A DNA stretch of 64,000 bases from contig NZ_CAMZOF010000003.1 of NCBI RefSeq assembly GCF_947331435.1, positions 434,001 to 498,000 on the forward strand. Reading direction: 5' to 3'. Below are positions 8,324-16,848 of this stretch, piece by piece. Source of the stretch: Pelagibius sp. Alg239-R121 (GTDB lineage: Bacteria > Pseudomonadota > Alphaproteobacteria > Kiloniellales > Kiloniellaceae). The notes below the pieces were generated by a model. The model was not told the DNA's origin. It did not search any database and was given only the letters and a program-made list of their open reading frames with translations. Position 1 is the stretch's first letter; each line of letters opens with the position of its first letter. A program made the position numbers and the translations under genes.

Positions 8324-9139
8324 TTATTGCCAAATGCCGGCAGAAGGATTGTTTTCCGCGGTATCATCCGAAGTGCTTTGACGTCTCGGCGAAGGGGCTG
8401 CGGCCTTTTGCTGTGCGATTTTCAACTGCAGAGCCTTGTGCTTCCGGTGTTGGGCGAGGCGGGCTTCTCTCTGGCGCCTGTTATCCGCGTGCCGCTCGGC
8501 GCGCCAGGCTTTGAAGACCTTCAGGCGGTAGACCCGCGCGAAGGAGATGGTTTTCGAGTGGTAGTCTCCGATAGCCCGCGTCCAGGAGCCGGCCGCGCTG
8601 CGCAGCTTGCTCAAGAGGGATGCGGCGTAGGCTGTGTTGTGTTGCGGGTTAAAGGCTTCTTCCAGGTTCTCGAAGGCTTTCGGGTGATAATGCAGGTTGA
8701 TCTGCATGCAGCCCACGTCGATGTTCCTGATGCCCCGCGCGCGTAAGGCGCGTACCTCTGCGATGGCGGCTGTCTTGCTGGGCAAATATCGCCCTTTTCC
8801 TTCGGCCATGACCGTCCAGGGCCAGGCAAGATTTGCCTTGGCCGCGGCGTTCCAGCGGCCCGATTCGACCTTTGAAATGGCGGTGAGCAGGTGGGCGGGA
8901 AGCGCATGCTGCTGCTCGGCCTGACGGATATGTCTCGGGCAGACCGACCAGGTGTCCTCGATCGCGCCGGCCCCGGCGGCCTGAACGGCCCCGAGTTCTG
9001 CGGTGAGTAGCGTCAAAAAGAGCATCCCCGTCCGCAACCAGGTTGTGGCCTGCCCTTTCAGGGCCAATCGAAATCGGCGGCCGGCTGAAACGGAAAGCTT
9101 GCTGCATAGCAGCTGCGCTCGGGAAACATGGCAAATCAT
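8324..9139 (-). CDS. Lytic transglycosylase (SLT domain), exported
   Basis: 271 aa from ATG 9139, preceded by AAGGAGTGACCGAT. An arginine-rich N-terminus is followed by a hydrophobic signal/anchor (TGMLFLTLLTAELGAVQAAG). The SLT fold follows: catalytic E92 in LLTAISKVESGRWN, GCMQINLHYHPKAF, and the PQHNTAYAASLL helix. The enzyme cleaves the MurNAc-GlcNAc bond of peptidoglycan in the periplasm. The C-terminal 60 residues are very basic and Ala/Gln/His-rich, ending TAENNPSAGIWQ, and may contact the wall or DNA. No conjugation or flagellar genes are adjacent. Confidence 0.85.
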   Translation of the reverse strand: MICHVSRAQLLCSKLSVSAGRRFRLALKGQATTWLRTGMLFLTLLTAELGAVQAAGAGAIEDTWSVCPRHIRQAEQQHALPAHLLTAISKVESGRWNAAAKANLAWPWTVMAEGKGRYLPSKTAAIAEVRALRARGIRNIDVGCMQINLHYHPKAFENLEEAFNPQHNTAYAASLLSKLRSAAGSWTRAIGDYHSKTISFARVYRLKVFKAWRAERHADNRRQREARLAQHRKHKALQLKIAQQKAAAPSPRRQSTSDDTAENNPSAGIWQ

Positions 9140-9344
9140 ATCGGTCACTCCTTGCAGGAATCCTGAGCAAGCCGCATGCCAGAAATTTTGTTTCTTTTCG
9201 TTGCGCCACAACGATTGGAAATTCCATTTTTAACGGCAATTTTTTTAAAGCATTGCGCTGCAACACATACCGTTGGAGTTGATCCTTGATAATTAACCTT
9301 CTTCAAAAAAATTCAATTGAATTCAATGGGATGGAAAATTTTTA

Positions 9345-9374
9345 TTGCAATTACTGCTTAAGCCATCATATTGT
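9345..9374 (+). promoter_or_regulatory. Candidate promoter of the MmgR-like sRNA
   Basis: TTGCAA at 9345-9350 and TATTGT at 9369-9374 are separated by 18 bases and predict a start near 9381-9383. That would give a transcript of about 95 nt ending at the terminator at 9449-9476. The surrounding DNA is A+T-rich, unlike its neighbours. It is supported only by position and motif fit. Confidence 0.4.
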
Positions 9375-9381
9375 GCAGTGC

Positions 9382-9476
9382 GGTATGGATCGAGGGCGCC
9401 CGCTCTTGGTCCCCCGTACGCCCATAGGGCGTTTCCTCCCTAAACTTGGGCCGTGCATCTGCACGGCCTTTTTTTT
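9382..9476 (+). ncRNA. mmgR: alpha-r8 / MmgR-like trans-acting sRNA
   Basis: No protein is encoded here, but the stretch has the architecture of an Hfq-binding sRNA. A perfect 6-bp hairpin ACGCCC-ATA-GGGCGT (9418-9432) is followed by the single-stranded decamer TTTCCTCCCT (9432-9441). A strong intrinsic terminator comes next: GGCCGTGC, a 4-base loop, GCACGGCC (9449-9468), then eight Ts. From memory, that decamer is the conserved core of the alphaproteobacterial alpha-r8 family, whose Sinorhizobium member MmgR limits polyhydroxybutyrate storage. CCUCCC can pair with Shine-Dalgarno sequences. The 5' end is estimated from the putative promoter. Confidence 0.72.
9449..9476 (+). terminator. Rho-independent terminator of the sRNA
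   Basis: GGCCGTGC/GCACGGCC forms an 8-bp perfect stem with loop ATCT, followed by a run of eight Ts. It lies between the MmgR-like core and the convergent GNAT gene. Confidence 0.9.
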
Positions 9477-9488
9477 CGCCTGCGGTGT

Positions 9489-10058
9489 TTAGGGTTGGGA
9501 TCGGTCGAATTTCTCTTCTTCGGGCAACGTCCCGCCCCCCTCGCCAATTTCCCGCTGCATGATCACGCTGTCCACCCAACGGCCGAATTTGAAACCGATG
9601 GATTTGAGTTGTCCCGCGCGGGTGAAGCCGTGTTTTTCGTGCAGGCCTATGGAGGCATGATTGGCGCTGTCGCCGATGACGGCGACCAGTTGCCGGAAAC
9701 CCAAAGCAGCGCAGCGTTGGATCAATGCGCTCAAGAGGGCCGAGCCGACGCCATGTTCCACGGCGTCCGGGGCGACGTAGACCGAATTCTCCAAGCTAAA
9801 GCGATAGGCCGGGCGTGGCCGGTAGGCACCGGCATAGGCATAGCCGGCGATCCGGCCCTGGAACTCGGCGGCGAGATAGGGAAGTTCGCCGGCGAGGGTC
9901 GCTTCGAAACGGGCGGTGATCTCCTCTAGGCCGGGGGCCGTTTCTTCAAAGGACGCCAGGCCGTGTTCTACGTGATGCGCATAGATTGCCTGGATCTGCG
10001 GAAGATCCTCACGCGTTGCGTCGCGGATCAAAGGTTGAGCGCTCGAAGACTTCGACAT
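9489..10058 (-). CDS. GNAT N-acetyltransferase, phosphinothricin-acetyltransferase-like
   Basis: 189 aa. The N-terminus IRDATREDLPQIQAIYAHHV, the middle AYAGAYRPRPAYRFSLENSVYVAPD and the acetyl-CoA pyrophosphate-binding loop HGVGSALLSALI are characteristic of the PAT/Bar/YncA subgroup. The C-terminal motif is GLHEKHGFTRAGQLKSIGFKFGRW. Family members acetylate the amino group of small molecules such as phosphinothricin or methionine sulfone/sulfoximine; a protective role is likely, but the natural substrate is unknown. The N-formylglutamate amidohydrolase gene lies just upstream on the same strand, about 40 bases away. Confidence 0.87.
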   Translation of the reverse strand: MSKSSSAQPLIRDATREDLPQIQAIYAHHVEHGLASFEETAPGLEEITARFEATLAGELPYLAAEFQGRIAGYAYAGAYRPRPAYRFSLENSVYVAPDAVEHGVGSALLSALIQRCAALGFRQLVAVIGDSANHASIGLHEKHGFTRAGQLKSIGFKFGRWVDSVIMQREIGEGGGTLPEEEKFDRSQP

Positions 10059-10099
10059 GCGGGCCTCACAGGCAGTCTGATCGACTTTGGCAATCCGGA

Positions 10100-11026
10100 C
10101 TATTCTGCGGCGATCGCCGGGTTCAGGTTGTTCGGGTCAAGCCGCCCCAGGCGTTCGATCAGGGCACGTATTTCGCTCGCGAGGCGCTGCAGATGCGGGC
10201 CGCGGCGCAGGCTGGCTTCATCCATATAGATATCGCGCGAAATCTCGATTTGCAGGACATGAACACCGTCTGTGGGTCGTCCGTAATGAGTTGTGATAAA
10301 GCCGCCCGCATAGGGTTTGTTCAGACCGACACGATAACCGCAACTGCGCAGGGTTGCAGCCGTGCAGCCGGTTATGGCCGCGCCGCAGCTTTCGCCGTGG
10401 TGATCGCCCAGCACGAAATCGAGCCGGTTCGAATCGCTAAACCCGCCCGACAGTGCCGAAAAAGATGGCATGGAGTGGCAGTCGATAACGATGCAGTAGC
10501 CGAATCGTTCGACCGTCTGCTCTATCAGAGACCGCAAGGCGGCATGGTAGGGGTAATAGCACTGCCGAATCCGTTGTTCGACCTCGGCGAAAGTCAGTTT
10601 GCTGCGGTAGATATCGATGCCATTGGCGACCACCCTGGCAATGGTGCCCAGGCCGGCTGCAATGCGCGGCGAGTGTGTATTGACGAATTCCGGGAGGGCT
10701 TCGTCGAACATGGAGGCGTCGAGCTCAAAGGGTTCGCGGTTTACATCCACGTAGGCGCGCGGAAACAAGGCCTTGAGAAGCGGTGCGCCACAGTCAGGTG
10801 CAGCACTGAATAATTCGTCGACGAAACTGTCTTCAGAGCGCCGTAGGCTGGCCGGGTCTAACCGGGATTTGGCAATGAAATCGGCGGAGTAGTCGCTGCC
10901 GCTGTGGGGCGAGGAAAATACCAGGGGAATCGTCTGCTCCCGCGGCGCCAGGATTTCGTGACGGCTGGGGCCATTTGGTTTGGCGGAGCCGCTGAAGATG
11001 TGGCTTTGCGGTTTGTTTCGAACCAA
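10100..11026 (-). CDS. N-formylglutamate amidohydrolase (copy 1)
   Basis: 308 aa of the N-formylglutamate amidohydrolase/HutG-like fold. Marks include IPLVFSSPHSGSDY (metal-site His), LRRSEDSFVDELF, FPRAYVDVNREPFELD and YCIVIDCHSMPS with a zinc-ligand pattern. The C-terminus has NKPYAGGFITTHYGRPTDGVHVLQIEISR. These enzymes hydrolyse N-formyl-L-glutamate or similar N-acyl amino acids. The probable start is TTG 11026 with AGGGA about 6 bases upstream. No other hut genes are present, so a generic deformylase role is as likely as histidine breakdown. A diverged second copy lies at 24699-25514. Confidence 0.86.
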   Translation of the reverse strand: MVRNKPQSHIFSGSAKPNGPSRHEILAPREQTIPLVFSSPHSGSDYSADFIAKSRLDPASLRRSEDSFVDELFSAAPDCGAPLLKALFPRAYVDVNREPFELDASMFDEALPEFVNTHSPRIAAGLGTIARVVANGIDIYRSKLTFAEVEQRIRQCYYPYHAALRSLIEQTVERFGYCIVIDCHSMPSFSALSGGFSDSNRLDFVLGDHHGESCGAAITGCTAATLRSCGYRVGLNKPYAGGFITTHYGRPTDGVHVLQIEISRDIYMDEASLRRGPHLQRLASEIRALIERLGRLDPNNLNPAIAAE

Positions 11027-11166
11027 CTGAAGTCCCTTACGCTTTGGTCCTTTGAACAGCAGTCTGACTTCAATAGCCTTCTGCTTCGTTAAACTGGCGG
11101 TTGCCAGAAGAACCGGGTAACTGTTTATACTGCTGAAACCAGAAGGCTCCGCCTCTGATCGATATG

Positions 11167-11265
11167 TTAAAGACTATTTAGCAGATATGACATAGGTTAC
11201 GCTCACTTTGGTTTATTGGTACGCTCACCTCTAGGCGTGCTGTTTCAGCTAAACTAAGATTTAAC
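11167..11265 (+). promoter_or_regulatory. Two CtrA-like boxes upstream of cpdR
   Basis: TTAA-N7-TTAG at 11167-11181 and TAAA-N7-TTAAC at 11250-11265 each match the CtrA full site (TTAA-N7-TTAA) with one mismatch. They lie 142 and 58 bases before cpdR. In Caulobacter cpdR belongs to the CtrA cell-cycle circuit, so control by CtrA is plausible. A nine-base direct repeat TACGCTCAC also occurs at about 11198 and 11220. Confidence 0.4.
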
Positions 11266-11322
11266 CATGTACCGGCGGTTACCGCGCAGGGCAGCAGGGC
11301 AGGGCGAACGACGCAGGGCACG

Positions 11323-11682
11323 ATGGCGCAGATATTATTGGCAGAAGATGACGACTCCATGCGCGACTTCCTGGCGAAGGCGCTTCGCCGTGCCGGACAT
11401 GAGGTTCAGGCAGTCGGCGATGGCCTGGATGCCATGGAAAGCCTCACCCAGTCGCCGGTTGACTTGCTGTTGGCCGACGTGGTCATGCCCGGGCTCGACG
11501 GGATCGAACTGGCGCGCCGCGCGGCGCAGGAGCAGCCGGGAATCAAGGTCATGTTCATCACGGGTTTTGCTGCCGTGGCCCTGAAGAATCGCGAACAGGC
11601 CCCCAAAGGCGCCAGAGTTCTTTCCAAGCCGTTTCACCTGCGTGAACTGGTCGATCAGATCGACGTAATGCTCAGCGCTTAA
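11323..11682 (+). CDS. cpdR: Response regulator CpdR
   Basis: A 119-aa stand-alone receiver domain: acidic pocket ED8-10, phosphoacceptor D52 in LLADVVMPGLDG, T80 in FITGF and K102 in VLSKPFHLRELV. The sequence FITGFAAVALKN and the C-terminal KPFHLRELVDQI are diagnostic of CpdR. Unphosphorylated CpdR primes ClpXP at the cell pole to degrade CtrA and other substrates; the ChpT/CckA relay phosphorylates it. It is monocistronic here and followed by tRNA-Val. The start is ATG 11323. Confidence 0.93.
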   Translation: MAQILLAEDDDSMRDFLAKALRRAGHEVQAVGDGLDAMESLTQSPVDLLLADVVMPGLDGIELARRAAQEQPGIKVMFITGFAAVALKNREQAPKGARVLSKPFHLRELVDQIDVMLSA

Positions 11683-11880
11683 GCGCGGACGGGCTCGAGA
11701 TTTTTCCTATTTTCACTCTGGCGCTGGTAATCCGTCGAATTGGGCTCTAGGGGCTTGCAAAAGCATTCTGATGATGTTACTTCGCCGCCCGTCAACGTCG
11801 TTCGGCGGCGGTTGATCTTCGGAAGTAACCTGCTTTGATGGGTTGAGGCAACGGACAGGTCCGGTGCCGGACTTCGGAAT

Positions 11881-11955
11881 GGGCGTATAGCTCAGCGGGA
11901 GAGCGCCTCGTTGACATCGAGGAGGTCCCTGGTTCAATCCCAGGTACGCCCACCA
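11881..11955 (+). tRNA. tRNA-Val(GAC)
   Basis: Full cloverleaf. The acceptor GGGCGTA pairs with TACGCCC (11945-11951). The D arm is GCTCAGCGGGAGAGC, and the anticodon stem/loop CCTCGTTGACATCGAGG has anticodon GAC. The T arm is CCTGGTTCAATCCCAGG. Discriminator A and an encoded CCA end at 11955. No integrase or att duplication is visible beside it. Confidence 0.97.
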
Positions 11956-12283
11956 TTATCCCGCAGCAATCTGACAACAATTCAAATCGGCTTTTGCCGA
12001 CGCGCCCATCTGTTCTGGCGAGTTACTTTCTTGGGAACGGGAAAATGAAGTCTGTGCCTGCGCGTTTAAAGAGTTTCTGTCGAGTTTTTCAAAAAGAAAA
12101 CACCCTTGATTGTTATCGCGTGTCTAAATTTATCCCGCTCTAGTTTTGTTTGAGGGCGGGCATTCAGCTTTTTGTGTTTGCATGTAAAAGCACGCACGTC
12201 ATTCAACCGGCAATTAACGCCGTTTTTACTTTATCGGCATAGGGTCAAGCCCTTGTCGAGCCAGGGGAATCAACGTCTGGCTT
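11956..12283. other. Intergenic region with no recognised gene
   Basis: About 330 bases between tRNA-Val and the next gene. The first part contains an A+T-rich stretch with TTTTTCAAAAAG near 12078-12089 that could act as a weak terminator for the tRNA. The rest (12100-12280) has no reading frame with coding character and no clear promoter match. Confidence 0.5.
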
Positions 12284-13237
12284 GTGTCGGGTTTTGCGAT
12301 GGTCGCGTCAGCCAGTCAGTCTCAGAAAGCCAAGATTACGCTGCTCGCGCGCATAAAGGCGTGGTGGGACGGCTACGAGCTTGCGGTTGTCCAGAAGTCG
12401 AAGAACGGCGAAGGCGGTGAAGACGGTCACGATGTTAGGGCCGAGAAACACACCTGGGATTCCGCACGCGTTCAATTGGTTCAAGACGTCTGGGGAGAGG
12501 GTTTCTCCTCTCCAGGTGACGCCGACTACCTCATCGAGATGCTCAAACCCTTTGCGCTGACACCGGCGATGAGCGTTATGGAACTGGGCGCCGGCCTGGG
12601 GGGTGCCAGCCGGGTGATGGCCGAGCATTTTGGTGTCTGGGTAACTGCCTTTGAAGCGGATCGGGTCTTCGCCGAGGCTGGTGCGGAGCTCTCGACCATG
12701 TCGGGATTGGCAAAAAAAGCACCGATTGCCGCCTTCGATCCCGAGAATTTCGAATTCAAAGAGATGTCTTGTGATTGCATCTATTCAAAGGAAAGCTTCT
12801 TCACCGTCAAAAAGAAGAAAGAGCTTCTTGGCGTCATAGGTGATGCGTTGAAGGACCGCGGTCAGTTTCTTTTCACTGATTTTGTGAAGGCCGAAGAGGT
12901 CAAGGATGATGATGGGATGGCCGAATGGCAGGCTTCGGAGCCGGTCATGCCACACCTGTGGAGCGTTAAGGATTACGATATGGCGCTGTCGCGCCAAAAG
13001 ATCGAGATCCGGATTACCGAAGACATTACCGACAACTTCCGGGCGCTCATCACGAAGGGCTGGGCTGATTATCTGGCGTCTGCATCACATTCCGGGGTCA
13101 ACGAAGAGATGGCTGCGACTCTGGTTGCCGAAGCCGAACTATGGGCCCGCCGTGCAAAGGTTCTTGAGAGCGGCGATCTGCGGGTCTGCCGTATCTACGG
13201 CCTTAAAAAGCAAGGCAATCTGCTTTCTGACTGGTAA
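12284..13237 (+). CDS. SAM-dependent methyltransferase of unknown substrate
   Basis: 317 aa if started at GTG 12284; ATG 12299 is an alternative and neither has a good ribosome binding site. Motif I is [20 protein letters not shown], followed by [14 protein letters not shown] and a motif II-like [28 protein letters not shown] motif III-like region is [17 protein letters not shown]. The layout resembles small-molecule or phospholipid-type N-methyltransferases, but the 70-residue N-terminal extension and the lysine-rich centre are unusual. It lies upstream of rpmJ, which has its own promoter. Confidence 0.75.
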   Translation: MSGFAMVASASQSQKAKITLLARIKAWWDGYELAVVQKSKNGEGGEDGHDVRAEKHTWDSARVQLVQDVWGEGFSSPGDADYLIEMLKPFALTPAMSVMELGAGLGGASRVMAEHFGVWVTAFEADRVFAEAGAELSTMSGLAKKAPIAAFDPENFEFKEMSCDCIYSKESFFTVKKKKELLGVIGDALKDRGQFLFTDFVKAEEVKDDDGMAEWQASEPVMPHLWSVKDYDMALSRQKIEIRITEDITDNFRALITKGWADYLASASHSGVNEEMAATLVAEAELWARRAKVLESGDLRVCRIYGLKKQGNLLSDW

Positions 13238-13284
13238 CTTCGCCGCGGATTGCGCTTTTCTGGAATGGAAGACCACTCCAGCGG

Positions 13285-13313
13285 TTGACAGGGCAGGGGG
13301 CGTTCCGTATTTT
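13285..13313 (+). promoter_or_regulatory. Sigma-70-type promoter of rpmJ
   Basis: A perfect TTGACA (13285-13290), a 17-base spacer and TATTTT (13308-13313) predict initiation near 13320, about 50 bases before the rpmJ start codon. It fits strong, independent transcription of a ribosomal protein gene. Confidence 0.65.
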
Positions 13314-13368
13314 CCCCGCGCTTTCCGGTGGTCCGTGCGAACGGGCTCAATATGCCGAGGACAGGATT

Positions 13369-13494
13369 ATGAAAGTCGTTAATTCGTTGAAAACCGCTAA
13401 GTTGCGGGAAAAGGGTTGCCGCGTAGTGCGCCGTCGTGGACGCGTATACGTGATCAATAAGAAGAATCCGCGCTTTAAGGCTCGCCAGGGCTGA
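13369..13494 (+). CDS. rpmJ: Ribosomal protein L36 (zinc-free type)
   Basis: 41 aa: [20 protein letters not shown], then [21 protein letters not shown]. This is the short large-subunit protein L36 in the C-minus form typical of alphaproteobacteria: only one cysteine remains, so the zinc ribbon is absent. An AGGA lies upstream of the ATG at 13369. It has its own promoter and terminator and is not in the spc operon. Confidence 0.95.
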   Translation: MKVVNSLKTAKLREKGCRVVRRRGRVYVINKKNPRFKARQG

Positions 13495-13540
13495 GATCTT
13501 CTTAAGGTTGGCGCCTTGCGTGCTGGCCTACCGTGTTACA

Positions 13541-13580
13541 GCAAAGCCGCGCTCTCTTAACGGGAGCGCGGCTTTGCTTT
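13541..13580 (+). terminator. Rho-independent terminator after rpmJ
   Basis: Perfect 14-bp arms GCAAAGCCGCGCTC (13541-13554) and GAGCGCGGCTTTGC (13564-13577) around a 9-base loop, then a short T tract. It lies 46 bases after the rpmJ stop. A second small hairpin, AGGCCTT/AAGGCCT, follows at about 13588-13605. Confidence 0.85.
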
Positions 13581-13617
13581 GTTCAGCAGGCCTTTAATAA
13601 GGCCTGGTATAGGGTCT

Positions 13618-13667
13618 GATCGTTTTTCACAGTTTTGGTAAAAAATGTGAATCAGCCAAGAACGATC
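13618..13667. repeat. Intergenic imperfect palindrome (GATCGTT...AACGATC family)
   Basis: GATCGTTTTTCACA (13618-13631) pairs with TGTGAA...AACGATC (13646-13667), with nine unpaired bases (tcagccaag) inside the right arm. The TGTGAATCAGCC motif recurs in other gaps of this window. The remaining 13670-13941 has no gene that I can support. It could be the glcDEF leader: the run of TAATACCAATTTACGG near 13720 is A+T-rich and promoter-like. Confidence 0.5.
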
Positions 13668-13941
13668 GTACTCTGGGGGATTGACCGCCGCCAACGAACA
13701 CACCATATTCCCTAAAATTGGTAATACCAATTTACGGAATGCGAATTATAGGTGGGCTTGACGCGAATCGGGCTACCTTTTAGTGCGATCTGCTGCGACG
13801 GATTGGGACAAGGCCGGCCGATAAAGGTTGGCGCATAAATTGACGGCCAACGTGCCGCACGCGAATCGGCTCGAAAAACCTGCTGCGTGCCACGCAGTTG
13901 TTTCAGATGCCGTCGCGCGAGTGTGGGAGGAGACTTTTGTC

Positions 13942-15429
13942 ATGCTGATGCCCGATCCGGACCAGACGGTCATTTCGCGCAAACGAGAGATCGTCGATAA
14001 ACTGCGGGAGATTGTGCCCGGCGAAGGTGTGATTGCGGACGAAGACGAGTTGAAGGTCTATGAGAGTGACGGCCTGACCGCTTATAAGCAGCCGCCGCTG
14101 ATTGCCGTCCTGCCTGAGTCGACGGAACAGGTCAGCCGTGTCCTGAAGTTCTGCCACAAGGAAAACATCAAGGTTGTGCCCCGCGGTGCCGGCACGTCGC
14201 TTTCGGGCGGCGCGCTGCCCTTGGCGGACGGCATCATTCTCGGGCTTGGAAAATTCAACCGTATCCTTGATATCGACTTCGATAACCGCTGCGCTGTGGT
14301 ACAGCCCGGTGTGACGAACCTTGGCATCACGAAGGCTGTCGAGGACGAGGGTTTCTATTACGCGCCCGACCCCTCCAGCCAGATTGCCTGTACGATTGGC
14401 GGAAACGTTGCCGAAAATTCCGGCGGCGTGCACTGCCTCAAATACGGGCTCACGACGAACAATCTGCTCGGCCTGGAAATGGTGCTGATCGACGGCACGG
14501 TGCTGCGGATTGGCGGTAAGCATCTCGAAGCTGAAGGCTACGATCTCTTGGGGCTCATGACCGGATCGGAAGGCTTGTTGGGCGTCGTGACCGAAGTCAC
14601 GGTCCGGCTGCTGAAAAAGCCGGAGACAGCAAGGGCCTTGCTCCTCGGTTTTTCGAGCAGTGAAGCGGCGGGAGAACTGGTGGCTTCGATCATTGCCGCG
14701 GGCATCGTTCCGGGCGGAATGGAGATGATGGACCGGCCGGCCATCCACGCAGCGGAAGATTTCGTTCATGCCGGATATCCCTTGGATGTGGAGGCGCTTC
14801 TGATCGTCGAACTCGACGGGCCGCAGGCCGAGGTCGACTATCTGATGGAAACCGTCTCGGCGCTCGCCGACGCCAAAGGCGCCGTGACCAAACGGGTGAG
14901 CGAATCGGAAGAGGAGCGCATGCGTTTCTGGGCCGGCCGGAAAGCGGCTTTCCCAGCGGTTGGACGTATTTCTCCGGACTACTATTGCATGGATGGGACA
15001 ATCCCAAGGAACCAGCTGCCGCACGTTCTCCGCCGCATGCGTGAAATGAGTGAGCATTACAGCCTCGGTGTCGCCAATGTCTTTCATGCCGGCGATGGCA
15101 ATCTGCACCCGCTCATCCTTTACGACGCCAACAAAGAAGGTGAACTGGAGAAGGCTGAGGAATTCGGTGCCGACATCTTGAGGCTTTGTGTGGAGGTCGG
15201 CGGCGTCTTGACCGGCGAGCACGGGGTCGGAGTCGAAAAACGCGACCTGATGCCAGACATGTTCACGGACATCGATCTCAAACAGCAGCAACGGGTGAAG
15301 TGTGCATTCGATCCGGATGCGCTGTTGAACCCGGGCAAAGTCTTCCCCCAGCTTCACCGTTGCGCAGAGCTGGGCCGGATGCATATCTCCCGTGGGCAGC
15401 TTCCCTTTCCGGAATTGCCGAGGTTCTAG
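13942..15429 (+). CDS. glcD: Glycolate oxidase subunit GlcD (FAD-linked oxidase)
   Basis: 495 aa from ATG 13942, with GGAGGAG 9 bases upstream. It carries the PCMH FAD-binding domain (PPLIAVLPESTEQVSRVLKF, VVPRGAGTSLSGGALP, GGNVAENSGGVHCLKYG, GSEGLLGVVTEV). The C-terminal FAD-oxidase domain follows, with NVFHAGDGNLHP and TGEHGVGVEKR. GlcD is the flavin subunit that oxidises glycolate (or D-lactate) to the oxo acid. GlcE follows 4 bases after its stop and GlcF after that, forming the GlcDEF complex that passes electrons to the membrane quinone pool. Confidence 0.93.
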   Translation: MLMPDPDQTVISRKREIVDKLREIVPGEGVIADEDELKVYESDGLTAYKQPPLIAVLPESTEQVSRVLKFCHKENIKVVPRGAGTSLSGGALPLADGIILGLGKFNRILDIDFDNRCAVVQPGVTNLGITKAVEDEGFYYAPDPSSQIACTIGGNVAENSGGVHCLKYGLTTNNLLGLEMVLIDGTVLRIGGKHLEAEGYDLLGLMTGSEGLLGVVTEVTVRLLKKPETARALLLGFSSSEAAGELVASIIAAGIVPGGMEMMDRPAIHAAEDFVHAGYPLDVEALLIVELDGPQAEVDYLMETVSALADAKGAVTKRVSESEEERMRFWAGRKAAFPAVGRISPDYYCMDGTIPRNQLPHVLRRMREMSEHYSLGVANVFHAGDGNLHPLILYDANKEGELEKAEEFGADILRLCVEVGGVLTGEHGVGVEKRDLMPDMFTDIDLKQQQRVKCAFDPDALLNPGKVFPQLHRCAELGRMHISRGQLPFPELPRF

Positions 15430-15433
15430 TGTG

Positions 15434-16705
15434 ATGGGCGACAGATATAAACCTGAGACAATCGAGCAGGTCGCCGAGATCGTAACCTGGGCGGCCGCTG
15501 AAAAAGTGCCCGTCGAAGTGGTCGGCCGTGGCAGTAAAGCTGCGCTCGGACGGCCGGCACAAACGGAATACAGTCTTGAGCTCTCGGGACTGACCGGTAT
15601 CACGCTATACGAACCTGACGAACTGGTGCTGTCCGCACGCGCCGGCACTTCGATGGCTGAAATTGAAGCGGCGTTAGACGAACACGACCAGTATTTGGCT
15701 TTTGAGCCTGCAGACTATGATGCGCTTTTGAATGGCCGCCCAAAAGATGAGGCAGCGGCCTCGGGAAGTCTGGCTGGCGTCATCTCCTGCAATCTCGCAG
15801 GTCCGCGCCGGATCAAGTCGGGGGCTGCACGCGACCATTTTCTGGGCTTGAAGGGTGTCACCGGACGGGGAGAAATTATCCAGGCCGGCGGGCGTGTGGT
15901 GAAGAACGTCACCGGATATGACCTGATGAAACTTCATGCCGGCGCCTATGGAACCCTGTCTGCTTTGACCGACATCACCGTCAAGGTTTTGCCTGCTCCC
16001 GAAAAGACGCGCAGTGTTCTTCTCTTTGGTCTTGAGGATGCTGCGGCGGTAGCAGCAATGACGCAAGCCATGGGCTCGTCCCACGAAGTTTCGGCGGCCG
16101 CGCATCTTCCCTCAGGGATCGCAAAGGATTTCGATTCGAGCTTTTTCCCGAACGATGCACGCTCGGTGACTGCGATTCGGGTTGAGGGCCCAGGACCTTC
16201 GGTGAGCCACCGCTGTGCTGCGCTGCGCAGTGAGCTTGGCGGTCAAACCGATTCAGATGAACTGCACAGCCATAACTCGACGCCACTTTGGCGTTACATC
16301 CGGGATGTCGTGCCTTTCGTGAGCGATGTTTCTGCTGAAGCAGGAGATGGCAATGCGGTATGGCGTGTTTCCGTGCCACCGGCACGCGGCGCCGACTATG
16401 TCGCGGCGCTCAAGCTGAAGCTGGGAGAGGCGACAGAAGCACTGCGGTACTACTTCGATTGGAGCGGAGGCCTGATCTGGGTCTCATTGCCCGAAGGCGA
16501 AGATGCACAGCAGCACGCGGTTCGCGAATCGATGGCAGATTTCGGCGGGCACGCGACCTTGATTAAGGCGACGGCTGAACTGCGTGGCCGGATTCCGGTT
16601 TTCCAGCCCCTGGATCTGGGAATCGCCGCCCTCAGCAGTCGCGTGAAGCACAGTTTCGATCCTCACGGCATTATGAATCCCGGCCGGATGTACGCCGGTG
16701 TCTAA
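15434..16705 (+). CDS. glcE: Glycolate oxidase subunit GlcE
   Basis: 423 aa. The start is ATG 15434, or the adjacent GTG 15431; a GAGG at 15420-15423 serves either. It has a truncated FAD-binding domain (VEVVGRGSKAALGRP, LSARAGTSMAEIEAAL, SLAGVISCNLAGPRRIKSGA, VKNVTGYDLMKLHAGAYGTL) and a C-terminal FDPHGIMNPGRMY. GlcE is the second flavoprotein-like subunit required for glycolate oxidase. It is translationally close-coupled to glcD. Confidence 0.92.
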   Translation: MGDRYKPETIEQVAEIVTWAAAEKVPVEVVGRGSKAALGRPAQTEYSLELSGLTGITLYEPDELVLSARAGTSMAEIEAALDEHDQYLAFEPADYDALLNGRPKDEAAASGSLAGVISCNLAGPRRIKSGAARDHFLGLKGVTGRGEIIQAGGRVVKNVTGYDLMKLHAGAYGTLSALTDITVKVLPAPEKTRSVLLFGLEDAAAVAAMTQAMGSSHEVSAAAHLPSGIAKDFDSSFFPNDARSVTAIRVEGPGPSVSHRCAALRSELGGQTDSDELHSHNSTPLWRYIRDVVPFVSDVSAEAGDGNAVWRVSVPPARGADYVAALKLKLGEATEALRYYFDWSGGLIWVSLPEGEDAQQHAVRESMADFGGHATLIKATAELRGRIPVFQPLDLGIAALSSRVKHSFDPHGIMNPGRMYAGV

Positions 16706-16848
16706 ATCCGGGGGTAGGCATGCTCCTTGGTGTAACAACCCACCTTCGGCTTTAAAGAGGTTGAGGGCTGTTAGGTCTCAAACGTTTTTGATGGAAACAG
16801 TCAAGAGCGTGAATCAGCCTCAAATGCGATAAAGAAGCGGAACGCTAA

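Noticed and set aside
11881-11955. tRNA-Val as an integration site
   Set aside because: No integrase, no repeat of the tRNA 3' end and no change in gene style downstream were seen.
13903-15648. Very long minus-strand open frame opposite glcD
   Set aside because: Antisense openness of a GC-rich coding region; glcD motifs on the plus strand are complete.
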